Below are positions 47,017-55,649 of a DNA stretch of 64,000 bases, piece after piece. Position 1 is the stretch's first letter, and each line of letters begins with the position of its first letter. Both the position numbers and the translations under genes were made by a program. The notes beneath the pieces were generated by a model. The model was not told where the DNA came from, did not search any database, and worked only from the letters and a program-made list of their open reading frames with translations. The stretch lies in contig NZ_JBBCAT010000001.1 in the NCBI RefSeq assembly GCF_037203705.1, positions 2,763,418 to 2,827,417 on the forward strand, in the 5' to 3' direction. The stretch comes from Prosthecomicrobium sp. N25. GTDB taxonomy: Bacteria > Pseudomonadota > Alphaproteobacteria > Rhizobiales > Ancalomicrobiaceae.

Positions 47017-48017
47017 CCGCGGCGCCGCAGCGGAGCTTCGAGGTCGCCGCGGGCGAGCCCGTGCTGAAGGTGCGCGACCTGGAGGTCCGATTCGAGACCT
47101 CCGCCGGTCCCGTGCGCGCGGTCGACGGGGTGAGCTTCGACCTCCGGCCCGGGGAGCGCCTCGGCCTCGTCGGGGAGTCCGGGTCCGGCAAGTCGACGAC
47201 CGTGCTCGCTCTCCTGCGCATGATCCGGCCGCCCGGGCGGATCGCCGGCGGCGCGGTCACGCTCGGCGGCGAGGACGTGCTCGCCCTCGCCCCGGAGGCG
47301 CTGCGGCGGATCCGGTTCTCGCGCATGAGCCTCATCCCGCAGGGGGCGATGAGCTCGCTGAATCCGGTCCTGACCGTCGGCGACCAGATCGGCGACCTCC
47401 TCGCCGCCCACGGGGTGCGCCTCTCCGGCGCGGCGCTCCGGCAGCGGATGACGGACCTCCTCGCCCGCGTAGGCCTCGGGGCGGAGGTGGTCCGGCTCTT
47501 CCCGCACCAGCTCTCCGGCGGCATGAAGCAGCGGGTCTGCATCGCCCTGGCGATCGCGCTCCGGCCGCAGGTCATCGTCGCGGACGAGCCGACCAGCGCG
47601 CTCGACGTGGTGGTGCAGAAGCAGGTGCTGACGACGCTCGGCGCCGTGCAGGCCGACATCGGCGCGGCGGTCATCCTGATCGGCCACGACATGGGGCTGA
47701 TGGCGCAGTTCGCGCATCGGATCGGGGTCATGTATGCCGGCCGCCTCGTCGAGATCGGACCGGTGCGGGACATCTTCGCGACACCCGCGCACCCCTATAC
47801 GCGGATGCTGATCTCCAGCCTGCCCTCCCTCGTCCGCCGCGGCGTCTTCAAGGGCATCCCGGGCGTCGCCCCGTCGCTCCTCGATCCGCCGCCCGGCTGC
47901 CCCTTCCACGTCCGCTGCCCGGCCGCCGTCGACCTGTGCCGCCGCGACCGCCCCGCGCTCAGGGACGTCGGGACGGGCCGGCAGGCGGCCTGCCATCTCG
48001 CGGAGGCGGCGCCGTGA
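47013..48017 (+). CDS. Dpp/Opp-type ABC importer ATPase (DppD-like), system C
   Basis: ATPase of 334 residues. Walker A GESGSGKS, signature LSGGMKQRVCIALAI, Walker B VIVADEPTSALD; C-terminal cysteines in GCPFHVRCPAAVDLC. The Q-loop region reads LIPQGAMSSLNPVLTVGDQ. The start at 47013 overlaps the permease stop; the longer frame upstream is a shadow. Confidence 0.93.
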   Translation: MTAAPQRSFEVAAGEPVLKVRDLEVRFETSAGPVRAVDGVSFDLRPGERLGLVGESGSGKSTTVLALLRMIRPPGRIAGGAVTLGGEDVLALAPEALRRIRFSRMSLIPQGAMSSLNPVLTVGDQIGDLLAAHGVRLSGAALRQRMTDLLARVGLGAEVVRLFPHQLSGGMKQRVCIALAIALRPQVIVADEPTSALDVVVQKQVLTTLGAVQADIGAAVILIGHDMGLMAQFAHRIGVMYAGRLVEIGPVRDIFATPAHPYTRMLISSLPSLVRRGVFKGIPGVAPSLLDPPPGCPFHVRCPAAVDLCRRDRPALRDVGTGRQAACHLAEAAP

Positions 48018-49033
48018 GCGGGCTCCTCGAGGCACGGGACGTCTCCGTCGTGTTCGGCGGCGGGTTCGGCCGGCGCGAGAAGCGCGCCGTCGACGGCATC
48101 TCGTTCGGGATCGGCGGCGAGCGGCCGCGCATCGTCGCGATCGTCGGCGAGAGCGGCAGCGGGAAGACCACGCTGACCCGCCTGCTCCTCGGCTTCCAGC
48201 GGCCGACGGCCGGGTCGGTGCGCTATCGCGGGACGAACCTCGAGGCCATGAACTCCCGTGAATACAGAGGTTTCCGGAAGGACGTTCAAGCGATTTTCCA
48301 GGACCCGTTCGACGTCTACAACCCCTTCTACAAGATCGACCGCGTCCTGCTGAAGCCCCTCCTCGCCTTCGGCCTCGCGACGGACCGGGCCGACGCCGAC
48401 CGGCGGATCGCGGAGGCCCTGTCGCGGGTCGGCCTGCGCCCGGCGGAGACCCTCGGCCGCTACCCGCACCAGCTCTCCGGCGGCCAGCGGCAGCGCATCA
48501 TGATCGCCCGCGCGCTGCTGCTGAAGCCGCGCATCATCCTGGCCGACGAGCCCGTCTCCATGGTCGACGCCTCCCTCCGCGCGACCATTCTGGAGAGCCT
48601 GCACCGGCTGAAGACGGAGCTCGGCATCTCGCTCGTCTACGTCACCCACGACCTCACCACCGCCTACCAGATCGCCGACGAGGTGGTGGTGCTCTATGGC
48701 GGGCGGATCGTCGAGGCGGGCGACGCGGAGGCCGTGATCCGGCAGCCCGAGCACCCCTACACGCGGGCGCTCGTGGACGCGATCCCGCCCCCCGACCCGC
48801 TCCTGCCCTGGGGCCGCGCAGAGGCCGCGCCGCGCGCCGGCGACGGGCCGGCTATCGCCGACCGGGGCTGCGCCTTCGCCAACCGCTGCCCGGAGGCGCT
48901 CGACCTGTGCCGGACGGCGGTGCCGCCGCTCGTCGAGACGGGCGCGGGCCGCCGGACCGCCTGCCACCGCCGCCAGCCCGTCGCGGCGCCCGCGCCCGCC
49001 CCCGACCCTGAGCCGCTCGGAGCCACCCCATGA
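48014..49033 (+). CDS. Dpp/Opp-type ABC importer ATPase (DppF-like), system C
   Basis: ATPase of 339 residues. Walker A GESGSGKT, signature [15 protein letters not shown], Walker B IILADEPVSMVD. The loop IFQDPFDVYNPFYKIDRVL is typical of a DppF subgroup found in sugar/peptide importers. The start is GTG at 48014, overlapping the DppD-like stop by four bases. The C-terminus overlaps the amidohydrolase start by four bases, so the enzyme is made with the importer. Confidence 0.92.
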   Translation: MSGLLEARDVSVVFGGGFGRREKRAVDGISFGIGGERPRIVAIVGESGSGKTTLTRLLLGFQRPTAGSVRYRGTNLEAMNSREYRGFRKDVQAIFQDPFDVYNPFYKIDRVLLKPLLAFGLATDRADADRRIAEALSRVGLRPAETLGRYPHQLSGGQRQRIMIARALLLKPRIILADEPVSMVDASLRATILESLHRLKTELGISLVYVTHDLTTAYQIADEVVVLYGGRIVEAGDAEAVIRQPEHPYTRALVDAIPPPDPLLPWGRAEAAPRAGDGPAIADRGCAFANRCPEALDLCRTAVPPLVETGAGRRTACHRRQPVAAPAPAPDPEPLGATP

Positions 49034-49872
49034 TCGTCGACGCCCATTGCCACGCCTGGGAGACCTGGCCCTATGACGAGCCCGTGCCGGATCGGGAGAG
49101 CCGCGGCCGCGTCGAGCAGCTCCTCTACGAGATGGACCGGGCCGGCGTCGCCAAGGCGGTCGTCGTCTGCGCGGGGCTCGGGGGGAACCTCGGCAACAAC
49201 GCCTATGCGCATGACGCCGCGCGCCGGCATCCCGGACGGCTGGTGCCCTTCGCGGACGTGGACTCGCGCTGGCTCGACACTCACAAGACGGCCGGCGCGG
49301 CGGCACGCCTGCGGCAGGCCGCCGAGGCGTTCGGGCTGGCCGGCTTCACCCACTACCTGTGGGAGACCGACGACGGCTCCTGGCTCGTCGGGGACGAGGG
49401 CTCGGCCTTTCTCGCCGAGGCCGAACGGTCGAACCTGATCCTGAGCCTCGCCTGCACGCCCGACCACATGCCGGTGGTCGAGCGGATCGCCGAGCGAACG
49501 CCGATCCCGATCCTCTGCCATCATATGGTGCGGGTGCGGGCCGGCGTGCCGCGCGACACCGGGCTTCCCGCGGTGCTCGCCGCCGCGCGCCATCCCAACG
49601 TCTACGTCAAGGTCTCGGGCTTCGGCTACGCCGGAGCGGCGGGCGAGCACTTCCCCTACCCGTCCCTCACCTGGCTGACCCGTGCCCTCTACGAGGTCTT
49701 CGGCCCCGAGCGGCTCTGCTGGGGCTCGGATTATCCGGTCAGCCGCCGCTACATGACCTATCCGCAGAGCCTCGAGGTCGCCCGGCGGCACTTCGACTTC
49801 GCGCCCGAGGCCGACCGCGCCCTGATCCTCGGCGGCACGATGGCCCGGCTCCTGTCGGAGCGGGGCGCCTGA
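49030..49872 (+). CDS. Amidohydrolase-2 family protein (lactonase/decarboxylase-like)
   Basis: A 280-residue metal-dependent hydrolase of the amidohydrolase 2 (COG2159/COG3618) family. The metal ligands are visible: DAHCHAW near the N-terminus, ILCHHMV in the middle and CWGSDYPVS with the C-terminal Asp. Family members include L-fucono- and L-rhamnono-lactonases, and in this sugar-acid setting lactone hydrolysis is a reasonable guess, not shown. It overlaps the ATPase gene by four bases and ends five bases from the convergent rhamnose mutarotase gene. Confidence 0.82.
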   Translation: MIVDAHCHAWETWPYDEPVPDRESRGRVEQLLYEMDRAGVAKAVVVCAGLGGNLGNNAYAHDAARRHPGRLVPFADVDSRWLDTHKTAGAAARLRQAAEAFGLAGFTHYLWETDDGSWLVGDEGSAFLAEAERSNLILSLACTPDHMPVVERIAERTPIPILCHHMVRVRAGVPRDTGLPAVLAAARHPNVYVKVSGFGYAGAAGEHFPYPSLTWLTRALYEVFGPERLCWGSDYPVSRRYMTYPQSLEVARRHFDFAPEADRALILGGTMARLLSERGA

Positions 49873-49877
49873 GGGCC

Positions 49878-50201
49878 TCACGCCTTCAGTTCGAACATCT
49901 TCTCCAGCGGCCAACTCACGGCCATGTCGCCGTCCATCTCCAGGACGTCCGCCATGTGGGCGCGCCAGCGCAGCATGACGGGGTTCGTCCGGTTGGCCGG
50001 CATGGTGTGGTCGGTCCGGCGCAGGATGTGGGCGAAGAGCGTGTGGCTCGCCTCGTCGAGATAGATCTCGTAGTGCAGGATGCCCGATCCGAGCAGCATG
50101 GCCTTCATCTCCGGCCAGAGGGCGTCGTGGCGGGCCTTGTACTCCGCCGCCATGCCGGGGCGGAGCTTCAGCGCGAAGGCGATCGTCTCGGTGTCGCTCA
50201 C
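49878..50201 (-). CDS. rhaM: L-rhamnose mutarotase
   Basis: A 107-residue protein of the RhaM/DUF718 family, which interconverts the anomers of L-rhamnose. Family segments are ALKLRPGMAAEYKARHDALWPEM, LHYEIYLDEASHTLFAHI, NPVMLRWRAHMADVLEMD and the C-terminal WPLEKMFELKA. Presence of RhaM supports L-rhamnose or a close 6-deoxy sugar as substrate of the island. It is the last gene of the minus-strand run that starts with the rhamnonate-dehydratase-like gene, and overlaps the Gfo/Idh gene by four bases. Confidence 0.9.
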   Translation of the reverse strand: MSDTETIAFALKLRPGMAAEYKARHDALWPEMKAMLLGSGILHYEIYLDEASHTLFAHILRRTDHTMPANRTNPVMLRWRAHMADVLEMDGDMAVSWPLEKMFELKA

Positions 50202-51262
50202 GGCCCCGCCTCCGGCCGGTGGACCCGGCCCTCGCCGCCGCGCGCAGCGTCCAGCATGGCCGCGATCGTGCCCACGGCGGCAGCTCCGATGCGGCCGGGC
50301 GACCGGTTCTCGCCGCGGCCGAGCGCGAGGTCGACGAGGGCATCGGTCGGCGTCCGGCTCTCCGGGATCCAGGTCCCCTCCGGCACGGCGAAGACACGGC
50401 TCCCGCCGTCGCCGCGGCGGATTTCGGCCCGGTCGCGGTCGATGTCGAGGATCGCGACCCCGTCCGTGCCCGACACGGTCAGGCGCATCAGCACCCGGTG
50501 GCCTTCGGGCATCGCGGCGGCCCCGTGGAAGGTGCCGATCGCGCCGCCCTCGAACAGCACCGTCGCGGCGTTACAGAGGTCGACCCCCTCGGCATCCACG
50601 GTGGCGGCCCGGACGGTCCGCGGGACGAGGCCTGTCAGCCAGAGGGCGAGCGGGATCGCGTGGGACATCTGCCCGTACGCGAAGCCGCCGCCCTGGCGCG
50701 GGTCCTGCCAGGTCGCCCGGTCGGGGCGGAAGAAGGTGCTCTTCCACTTCGACAGCCCTTCCGCGCCGGTGAAGACGCTGCGGGTGACGGAGACGAAGGA
50801 GCAGGCGACGCTCTCGATCCGGCCCACCGCGCGGCCGTCCTGCAAGAGCGTCCCGATCTCGTCGAGGACCGGCAGGTATTGGTAGGGGTTGCAGACGAGC
50901 AGGTGGCGGCCGCGCGCCTCGGCGAGGCGGACGAGCGCCCAGGCCTCGGCGGGGTCGAGCGTCATGGGTTTCTCGACCAGCACATGGGCGCCGGCCTCCA
51001 GCGCGTCGGCGGCCTGGCGGAAATGCAGATGGTGGGGCGAGGCGACGACGACCACGTCGGGGCGGCGGGCGAGCACGTCGCGATGGTCCTCGGACGCGAA
51101 GGCGACGCCGAAATGGGCCCGAACGCGCTCCAGCTCTTCCGTCCCGAGCCGGCACACGCCGTCGAGGATCACCTCCGGGCGGGAGGCCAAGGTCGGCAGG
51201 TGGCTCGCCGCGCCCCACCAGCCCGCCCCGATGACGGCCGCCCGGATCCTGTCCCCGCTCAT
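50198..51262 (-). CDS. Gfo/Idh/MocA-family NAD(P)-dependent dehydrogenase
   Basis: A 354-residue oxidoreductase with Rossmann motif AAVIGAGWWGAASHLP (residues 8-23) and catalytic LVEKPMTLD. The C-terminal domain includes GGGFAYGQMSHAIPLALWLTG with the active-site His. The family oxidises hydroxyl groups of sugars or cyclitols; the substrate is not clear. It overlaps both neighbours (tctA and rhaM) by four bases. Confidence 0.88.
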   Translation of the reverse strand: MSGDRIRAAVIGAGWWGAASHLPTLASRPEVILDGVCRLGTEELERVRAHFGVAFASEDHRDVLARRPDVVVVASPHHLHFRQAADALEAGAHVLVEKPMTLDPAEAWALVRLAEARGRHLLVCNPYQYLPVLDEIGTLLQDGRAVGRIESVACSFVSVTRSVFTGAEGLSKWKSTFFRPDRATWQDPRQGGGFAYGQMSHAIPLALWLTGLVPRTVRAATVDAEGVDLCNAATVLFEGGAIGTFHGAAAMPEGHRVLMRLTVSGTDGVAILDIDRDRAEIRRGDGGSRVFAVPEGTWIPESRTPTDALVDLALGRGENRSPGRIGAAAVGTIAAMLDAARGGEGRVHRPEAGP

Positions 51263-52749
51263 GCCGCCAGCCTCCTTCTCCGGGGTCTCAGCTTGCGTAG
51301 CGCCGGCCAGGCGAGCGCGGCGACCGCCACGGCCAGGAAGGCGAGCGCGATCGGCCGGTCGAGGAGCGCGGCGGGCGTGCCACCGGAGGCCATGAGGCCG
51401 GTGCGCAGTTCCTGCTCGGCGATCGGCGCGAGCACGAGCCCGACCACGAAGGGGGCGATCGGCACCTTGGCGAGTTCCAGGCCGTAGCCGATGACCCCGA
51501 AGGCGAGCATCACCCAGACGTCGAACATGCGCGCGTTCACCGTGTAGGCGCCGAGGATGCAGACGACGAGGATGGCCGGGAAGATCCAGACCCGGGAGAT
51601 CAGCATCAGCCGGGCGAAGAGCAGTACGCCCGCGGTCATGAACACGAACATCAGGACATGCGCGGCGAGATGTGCGGCCATGATGGCGTTCACGATCTCC
51701 GGGTGGTGCACGTAGAGCATCGGGCCGGGCGCCAGGTTGTGGATGATGAGGGCGCCGAGGAGGACGGAGTCGGCAAGGCCGCCCGGGATGCCGAGGGTGA
51801 GGAGCGGGATCAGGGTGCCGCCGGTGGTGGCGTTGTTGGCGCTCTCGGCCGCCACGATGGCCTCCTCGCTGCCGCGGCCGAACTGCTCCGGATGGCGCGA
51901 GACGCGGCGGGCGGTCGTGTAGGCGACGATCGACGCGATGGTGGCGCCGACGCCCGGCAGGATGCCGATGCCGATCCCGATCAGGGAGGAGCGCAGGATG
52001 TTCCAGCCGTGCACGACGTAGTCGCGCAGCGACAGCATGATGCCGCTCATGTTGGCGCGCACGTGCTCGGTGTCCTCGTCCTCGATATTCACCGTGTCGG
52101 CCATGAGCTGACTGATTGCGAAGATGCCGAGGATGACCGGCAGGATCTCGAAGCCGGCCGTCATGTCGACGGATCCGAAGGTCAGCCGGTTCGCGCCCGA
52201 GGACGAGTCGAGCCCGGGCATGGCGGTCAGCATGCCGAGGAGGGCGGAGATGAGGCCCTTCAGCATCGAGCCGCGGGACAGGCTGGCGATCAGCACCATC
52301 GCCATGCAGGCGACCGAGAAGATCTCCCAGGGGCCGAACACGACCGCGACGCGGGCGAGCGGCGGCGCCAGGAGCACCAGGGCGACCCAGGAGAGCGCGC
52401 CGCCGACGATCGAGGCCGCGTTGCCGAGCCCGAGCGCCCGGCCGGGGCGGCCGGCCTTGGCCATCGGGTAGCCGTCCATGCAGGTCATGATGGCGTTCGG
52501 CTCGCCGGGGATGCGCATCAGCGTCGCCGTGACGAGCCCGCCGCTGACGCCCCCGACGAAGAGCGCGATGAGGAGCACGACCGCGTCGACGCTCGGCATC
52601 GTGAAGGTGAAGGGCAGGACCAGGACCATCAGGGTGCCGGTGTTGATGCCCGGCAGGACCCCGATCGCGATGCCGAGCAGGACGCCGCCGCAGAGAAGCG
52701 CGAAGACCGTCGGGTCGAGGAGGTGCAGGAAGGCGTCCAGGAGGGTCAT
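51259..52749 (-). CDS. tctA: Tripartite tricarboxylate transporter large permease (TctA)
   Basis: The 496-residue large membrane subunit of a TTT-family carboxylate importer, with about 11-12 membrane segments. Conserved TctA motifs: GVLLGIAIGVLPGINTGTLM, TATLMRIPGEPNAIMTCMDGY and GIGIGILPGVGATIASIVAY. It is energised by an ion gradient and works with TctB and the periplasmic TctC. It lies 16 bases after tctB. In this setting it may import a sugar acid such as L-rhamnonate. Confidence 0.93.
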   Translation of the reverse strand: MTLLDAFLHLLDPTVFALLCGGVLLGIAIGVLPGINTGTLMVLVLPFTFTMPSVDAVVLLIALFVGGVSGGLVTATLMRIPGEPNAIMTCMDGYPMAKAGRPGRALGLGNAASIVGGALSWVALVLLAPPLARVAVVFGPWEIFSVACMAMVLIASLSRGSMLKGLISALLGMLTAMPGLDSSSGANRLTFGSVDMTAGFEILPVILGIFAISQLMADTVNIEDEDTEHVRANMSGIMLSLRDYVVHGWNILRSSLIGIGIGILPGVGATIASIVAYTTARRVSRHPEQFGRGSEEAIVAAESANNATTGGTLIPLLTLGIPGGLADSVLLGALIIHNLAPGPMLYVHHPEIVNAIMAAHLAAHVLMFVFMTAGVLLFARLMLISRVWIFPAILVVCILGAYTVNARMFDVWVMLAFGVIGYGLELAKVPIAPFVVGLVLAPIAEQELRTGLMASGGTPAALLDRPIALAFLAVAVAALAWPALRKLRPRRRRLAA

Positions 52750-52765
52750 CGGCGCCGGGGTCCGG

Positions 52766-53257
52766 TCACGGGAGGGGGAAGCCGAGGAGCGTGCCGAAGC
52801 CGAGCGTCAGCACCGCCGCGACGCCGGCCGCCACCGCGAGCGCCAGGAGCGCCGAGCGGAGGCTGCGGTCGCTCATGGCGAAGCCGGTCGCGAAGACATA
52901 GGCGGCGGTCGCCCAGAAGAAGCCGACCGGGGCGTAGCCGAGGAGCGCCGCGTAGGCGGCGGTCGCCAGGGCCACGAAGACGCCGAGCCCGTGGCGCGGA
53001 CGGCCCTCCCCCTCCCCGGTCCCGACGCCGACGATGAGCGAGGTCTCGGCCGCCCCGAGATCCCGGCCGGCGGCGGCGAGGACGAGGGCGGCGGCGGAGA
53101 GAAGGGCCAGGAGGACGCAGATCGCGATCGGGAAGGCGCCCGGCCCGAGCGGATCGAAGCGGGAGGCCGGCAGCTTCCACGATTCCCTTAGGAAGACCAG
53201 GCTCGTGATCAGCACCGCCCCGGCGAAGACAGCGTCCGCCAGCCGCCGCTTGGACAT
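52766..53257 (-). CDS. tctB: Tripartite tricarboxylate transporter small permease (TctB)
   Basis: A 163-residue protein with four predicted membrane segments (for example LADAVFAGAVLITSLVFLRES and FPIAICVLLALLSAAALVLAAA) and the TctB-typical SRFDPLGPGAFPIAI. The start MSKRRLADAV at 53257 has GGGGAGGGGA upstream; the long open frame upstream is a shadow of tctC and the dehydratase gene. It sits between tctC and tctA, the usual order. Confidence 0.9.
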   Translation of the reverse strand: MSKRRLADAVFAGAVLITSLVFLRESWKLPASRFDPLGPGAFPIAICVLLALLSAAALVLAAAGRDLGAAETSLIVGVGTGEGEGRPRHGLGVFVALATAAYAALLGYAPVGFFWATAAYVFATGFAMSDRSLRSALLALAVAAGVAAVLTLGFGTLLGFPLP

Positions 53258-53283
53258 CCCGTCCCCTCCCCGTCCGGTCCGGC

Positions 53284-54234
53284 CTACTGGCCGCCGAGGT
53301 CCTTGCCGAGCGGCTGGACGGCCGCGTCGATGGCGGCGATCCGCTTCGCCAGCGGCTCGCCGCGCATGAACTCGTCGGCCACGCCCTGCTTGGCGAGCGC
53401 GTCCTTCAGGCCGGGGTCCTGCATGGCCTTCTCGATGGCGCCGGCGAGCTTGTCGACGACCGCCTTCGGCGTGCCCTTGGGGGCGAACCACCAGGTGTCC
53501 ACGGAGACGTCGACCTCGTAGCCGAGCGCCTTGGTGGCCGGCGCATCCGGCCATTCCGGGTTCGCCGCGGGCCCGATCAGCGCGACGGCCTTGATGCCGG
53601 ACCCCTGGAAGCCCTTGTACTCCTGCGGGGAGACGACCGTGTAGGCGGAGTGGCCGCCGAGCACGGACTGCAGCCGCTTCGGGCCGTCGCCGACCTGGAC
53701 GACGCGGGGCTGGTAGCCCGCCTTCTGGGCAAGGAGAAGGGTGGCGATGTGGCTCGCCCCGCCGATCGAGTTGGCCTCGGTGATTTCGTTCGGCTTGGCC
53801 TTGGCGGCGGCGAGCAGCGCCTTGAAGTCGGCATAGGGCCCCTTCTCGGCGACCGCGACGAGGAACCGCGTGCTGCCGGTCTGCGCCACGGCCTCGAAGG
53901 CCTCCGCCCCGAAGGCGAGCTTGCCGACCGCCTTCGTGCCCAGGAGACCGATGTGGTAGACGAGGATCTCGTGCCCGTCCGGGGCGGCGTCCTTGACGCG
54001 CGTCGCCGCGATCGGGCCGCCGTTCACGTTGATGACGACCGTCGGCTGGCCCAGGGTCTTCTGCTCGGCGATCTTGTTGAGGACGAGCCGCGCGACGGTG
54101 TCGGTCGCCGAGCCCGGGCCTGCCGGGACGATCACCTGGATGGGCTTCTCGGGAAAGTCCGCCCGCGCCGGAGCGCCCGACAGGGCGAGGACCAGGCCGG
54201 CCGCGATGCCCGCGGCGCCGATGATGCTCTTCAT
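53284..54234 (-). CDS. tctC: Tripartite tricarboxylate transporter substrate-binding protein (TctC/Bug family)
   Basis: The 316-residue periplasmic receptor. The signal peptide is MKSIIGAAGIAAGLVLALSGAPARA, followed by FPEKPIQVIVPAGPGSATDTVAR, the Bug-family carboxylate-binding loop. It captures organic or sugar acids for TctAB. It lies 26 bases before tctB and 66 bases after the dehydratase gene, with a tetraloop hairpin in that gap. Confidence 0.92.
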   Translation of the reverse strand: MKSIIGAAGIAAGLVLALSGAPARADFPEKPIQVIVPAGPGSATDTVARLVLNKIAEQKTLGQPTVVINVNGGPIAATRVKDAAPDGHEILVYHIGLLGTKAVGKLAFGAEAFEAVAQTGSTRFLVAVAEKGPYADFKALLAAAKAKPNEITEANSIGGASHIATLLLAQKAGYQPRVVQVGDGPKRLQSVLGGHSAYTVVSPQEYKGFQGSGIKAVALIGPAANPEWPDAPATKALGYEVDVSVDTWWFAPKGTPKAVVDKLAGAIEKAMQDPGLKDALAKQGVADEFMRGEPLAKRIAAIDAAVQPLGKDLGGQ

Positions 54235-54262
54235 GCGCTTCCTCCCGATGCTGGGACTCGCG

Positions 54263-54280
54263 GGCGGGGTTCGCCCCGCC
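54263..54280 (-). other. Tetraloop hairpin between the dehydratase and tctC genes
   Basis: A perfect 7-bp stem (GGCGGGG/CCCCGCC) with a four-base loop lies between the dehydratase stop and the tctC start. It may stabilise the upstream mRNA or adjust tctC expression; there is no T-run for a classical terminator. Confidence 0.5.
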
Positions 54281-54300
54281 TCCGGTCCGGTTCGATTGAG

Positions 54301-55467
54301 TCAGGCGACGTGCCGGTCGATCCAGTCGAGGTCGATGTCCATGCCGAAGCCGGGGGCGTCGGAGGGGACGAGCACCCCGTTCTTCGGGACCGCCATCCCG
54401 GGGAAGACCGCGTCGCCCTCGAGCGGCTGGCCGGGCGGGCCCATGGGCAGGAACTCGCCCCAGGGGCAGTTCGGCATGGCGAAGACGAAGTGCTGGCCGA
54501 AGGGGTAGTTGAGGCTGGCGTGCGGAATGACCGGGATGCCGGCGGCCTCGGCCAGGAGGCAGATCTTCAGGAGGCCCGTGACCCCGCCCGACCATTGGAT
54601 GTCCGGCTGGAAGATGTCGGCGAGCCGCTTGGCCGCCGCATGCGAGAAGACCTGCGGGGTGTACCAGTGCTCGCCGGTCGCCAGCGTCTGCCAGGGGACG
54701 CGCTTCCTGACTTCCGCGAAGCCGTCCATATCCTCCGGGATGAGGTAGTCCTCCAGCCATTTCAGCCGGTAGGGCCGCATCCGCTCGGCCATGCGGACCG
54801 TGAACTCCACGTCGAAGGCCATCCAGCAGTCGAGCATCAGTTCGACCTTCGGGCCGACGATGTCGCGGGCGCGGGCGACCAGTTCCTCGTTCAGGTCGAG
54901 CGCTTCGAGCCCTTCCGCGACCCCGTGCGGGCAGGCGAGCTTGGTCGCCTTGAAGCCCAGTTCCATGTACCAGTCCGTATCGTTCCCGGTCGCGTAGGCG
55001 ACCTGCGCGTCGCGCGCCGGGCCGCCGAGCAGTTCGTAGACCGGGCGCTTCAGGATCTTGCCCTTGAGGTCCCAGAGCGCGAGGTCGACGGCGCTGATGG
55101 CGTAGCTGGCGAGGCCGCCGGCGCTGTAGGGCGAGGCGGCCCTCGCCATCATGTCCCAGAGCTTCTCGGTGGCGAGGCACGACTCCCCGGCCAGGAGCGG
55201 GGCGAAGTGGTCGTTGATGATCGAGACCGCCGGCGCGTAGCGGCCCGTGGCGAAGCCCCAGGTGCCGTCCGATGCGGTGACGAGGCAGCCGAAGTCCGGC
55301 CAGGTCGGCCGCCACAGCGACCGGTGCCGCTTGAAGCGCGGGTAGCGCGACATCGGGCCGGCGACTTCGGTGTCGGTGCCCCAGTAGGGCCGCGCGCCGG
55401 GCGCGGCCGGGGGACCGGGGCGCCGAAGCGGTTTCATCGGGAAGGCCCGGATGCTCTCGATCTTCAT
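54301..55467 (-). CDS. rhmD: L-rhamnonate dehydratase (enolase superfamily)
   Basis: A 388-residue mandelate-racemase-type enzyme. The sequence closely follows known RhmD proteins: AGPMSRYPRFKRHRSLWRPT, SPYSAGGLASYAISAVDLAL and CYATGNDTDWYMELGF-like YATGNDTDWYMELGFKATK. Metal ligands and base are visible: Asp in LMLDCWMAFD, Glu in KWLEDYLIPED, Glu in ATGEHWYTP and His in IPHASLNYP. It would convert L-rhamnonate to 2-keto-3-deoxy-L-rhamnonate, the third step of the non-phosphorylative L-rhamnose route. First gene of the minus-strand run; the IclR-type operator copy 2 lies 36 bases upstream. Confidence 0.88.
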   Translation of the reverse strand: MKIESIRAFPMKPLRRPGPPAAPGARPYWGTDTEVAGPMSRYPRFKRHRSLWRPTWPDFGCLVTASDGTWGFATGRYAPAVSIINDHFAPLLAGESCLATEKLWDMMARAASPYSAGGLASYAISAVDLALWDLKGKILKRPVYELLGGPARDAQVAYATGNDTDWYMELGFKATKLACPHGVAEGLEALDLNEELVARARDIVGPKVELMLDCWMAFDVEFTVRMAERMRPYRLKWLEDYLIPEDMDGFAEVRKRVPWQTLATGEHWYTPQVFSHAAAKRLADIFQPDIQWSGGVTGLLKICLLAEAAGIPVIPHASLNYPFGQHFVFAMPNCPWGEFLPMGPPGQPLEGDAVFPGMAVPKNGVLVPSDAPGFGMDIDLDWIDRHVA

Positions 55468-55502
55468 GCCGGCATTCCCCTGCCGTCGCCCGATCCCGGC
55501 GA

Positions 55503-55526
55503 GTTCACATTTGTGAACCGTTGTTC
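55503..55526. promoter_or_regulatory. Candidate IclR operator, copy 2
   Basis: The element reads GTTC-N8-GAAC-N4-GTTC and includes a palindrome GTTCACATTTGTGAAC (55503-55518). It is the same layout, in opposite orientation, as the element at the iclR promoter (18 of 24 matches). It lies between the divergent dehydratase/Tct and TRAP operons and could control both. Confidence 0.65.
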
Positions 55527-55610
55527 TCGTTCAGGATCTCACCCCCGGCGAAGCTCCGTCAAGGCGGGACGAAGCAGACCCGGATTGCGTCGGCGCAGAG
55601 TGTGTGGCAG

Positions 55611-55622
55611 ATTTTATAAAAT
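55611..55622. promoter_or_regulatory. AT-rich palindrome upstream of dctP
   Basis: ATTTTATAAAAT is a perfect 12-bp palindrome in an AT-rich patch about 30 bases before the dctP start, striking in such GC-rich DNA. It may be an operator for the GntR regulator encoded at 59785 or part of the promoter. No direct evidence distinguishes these. Confidence 0.4.
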
Positions 55623-55649
55623 ATCAAATTTGAAACGGGGAGGAGAATC

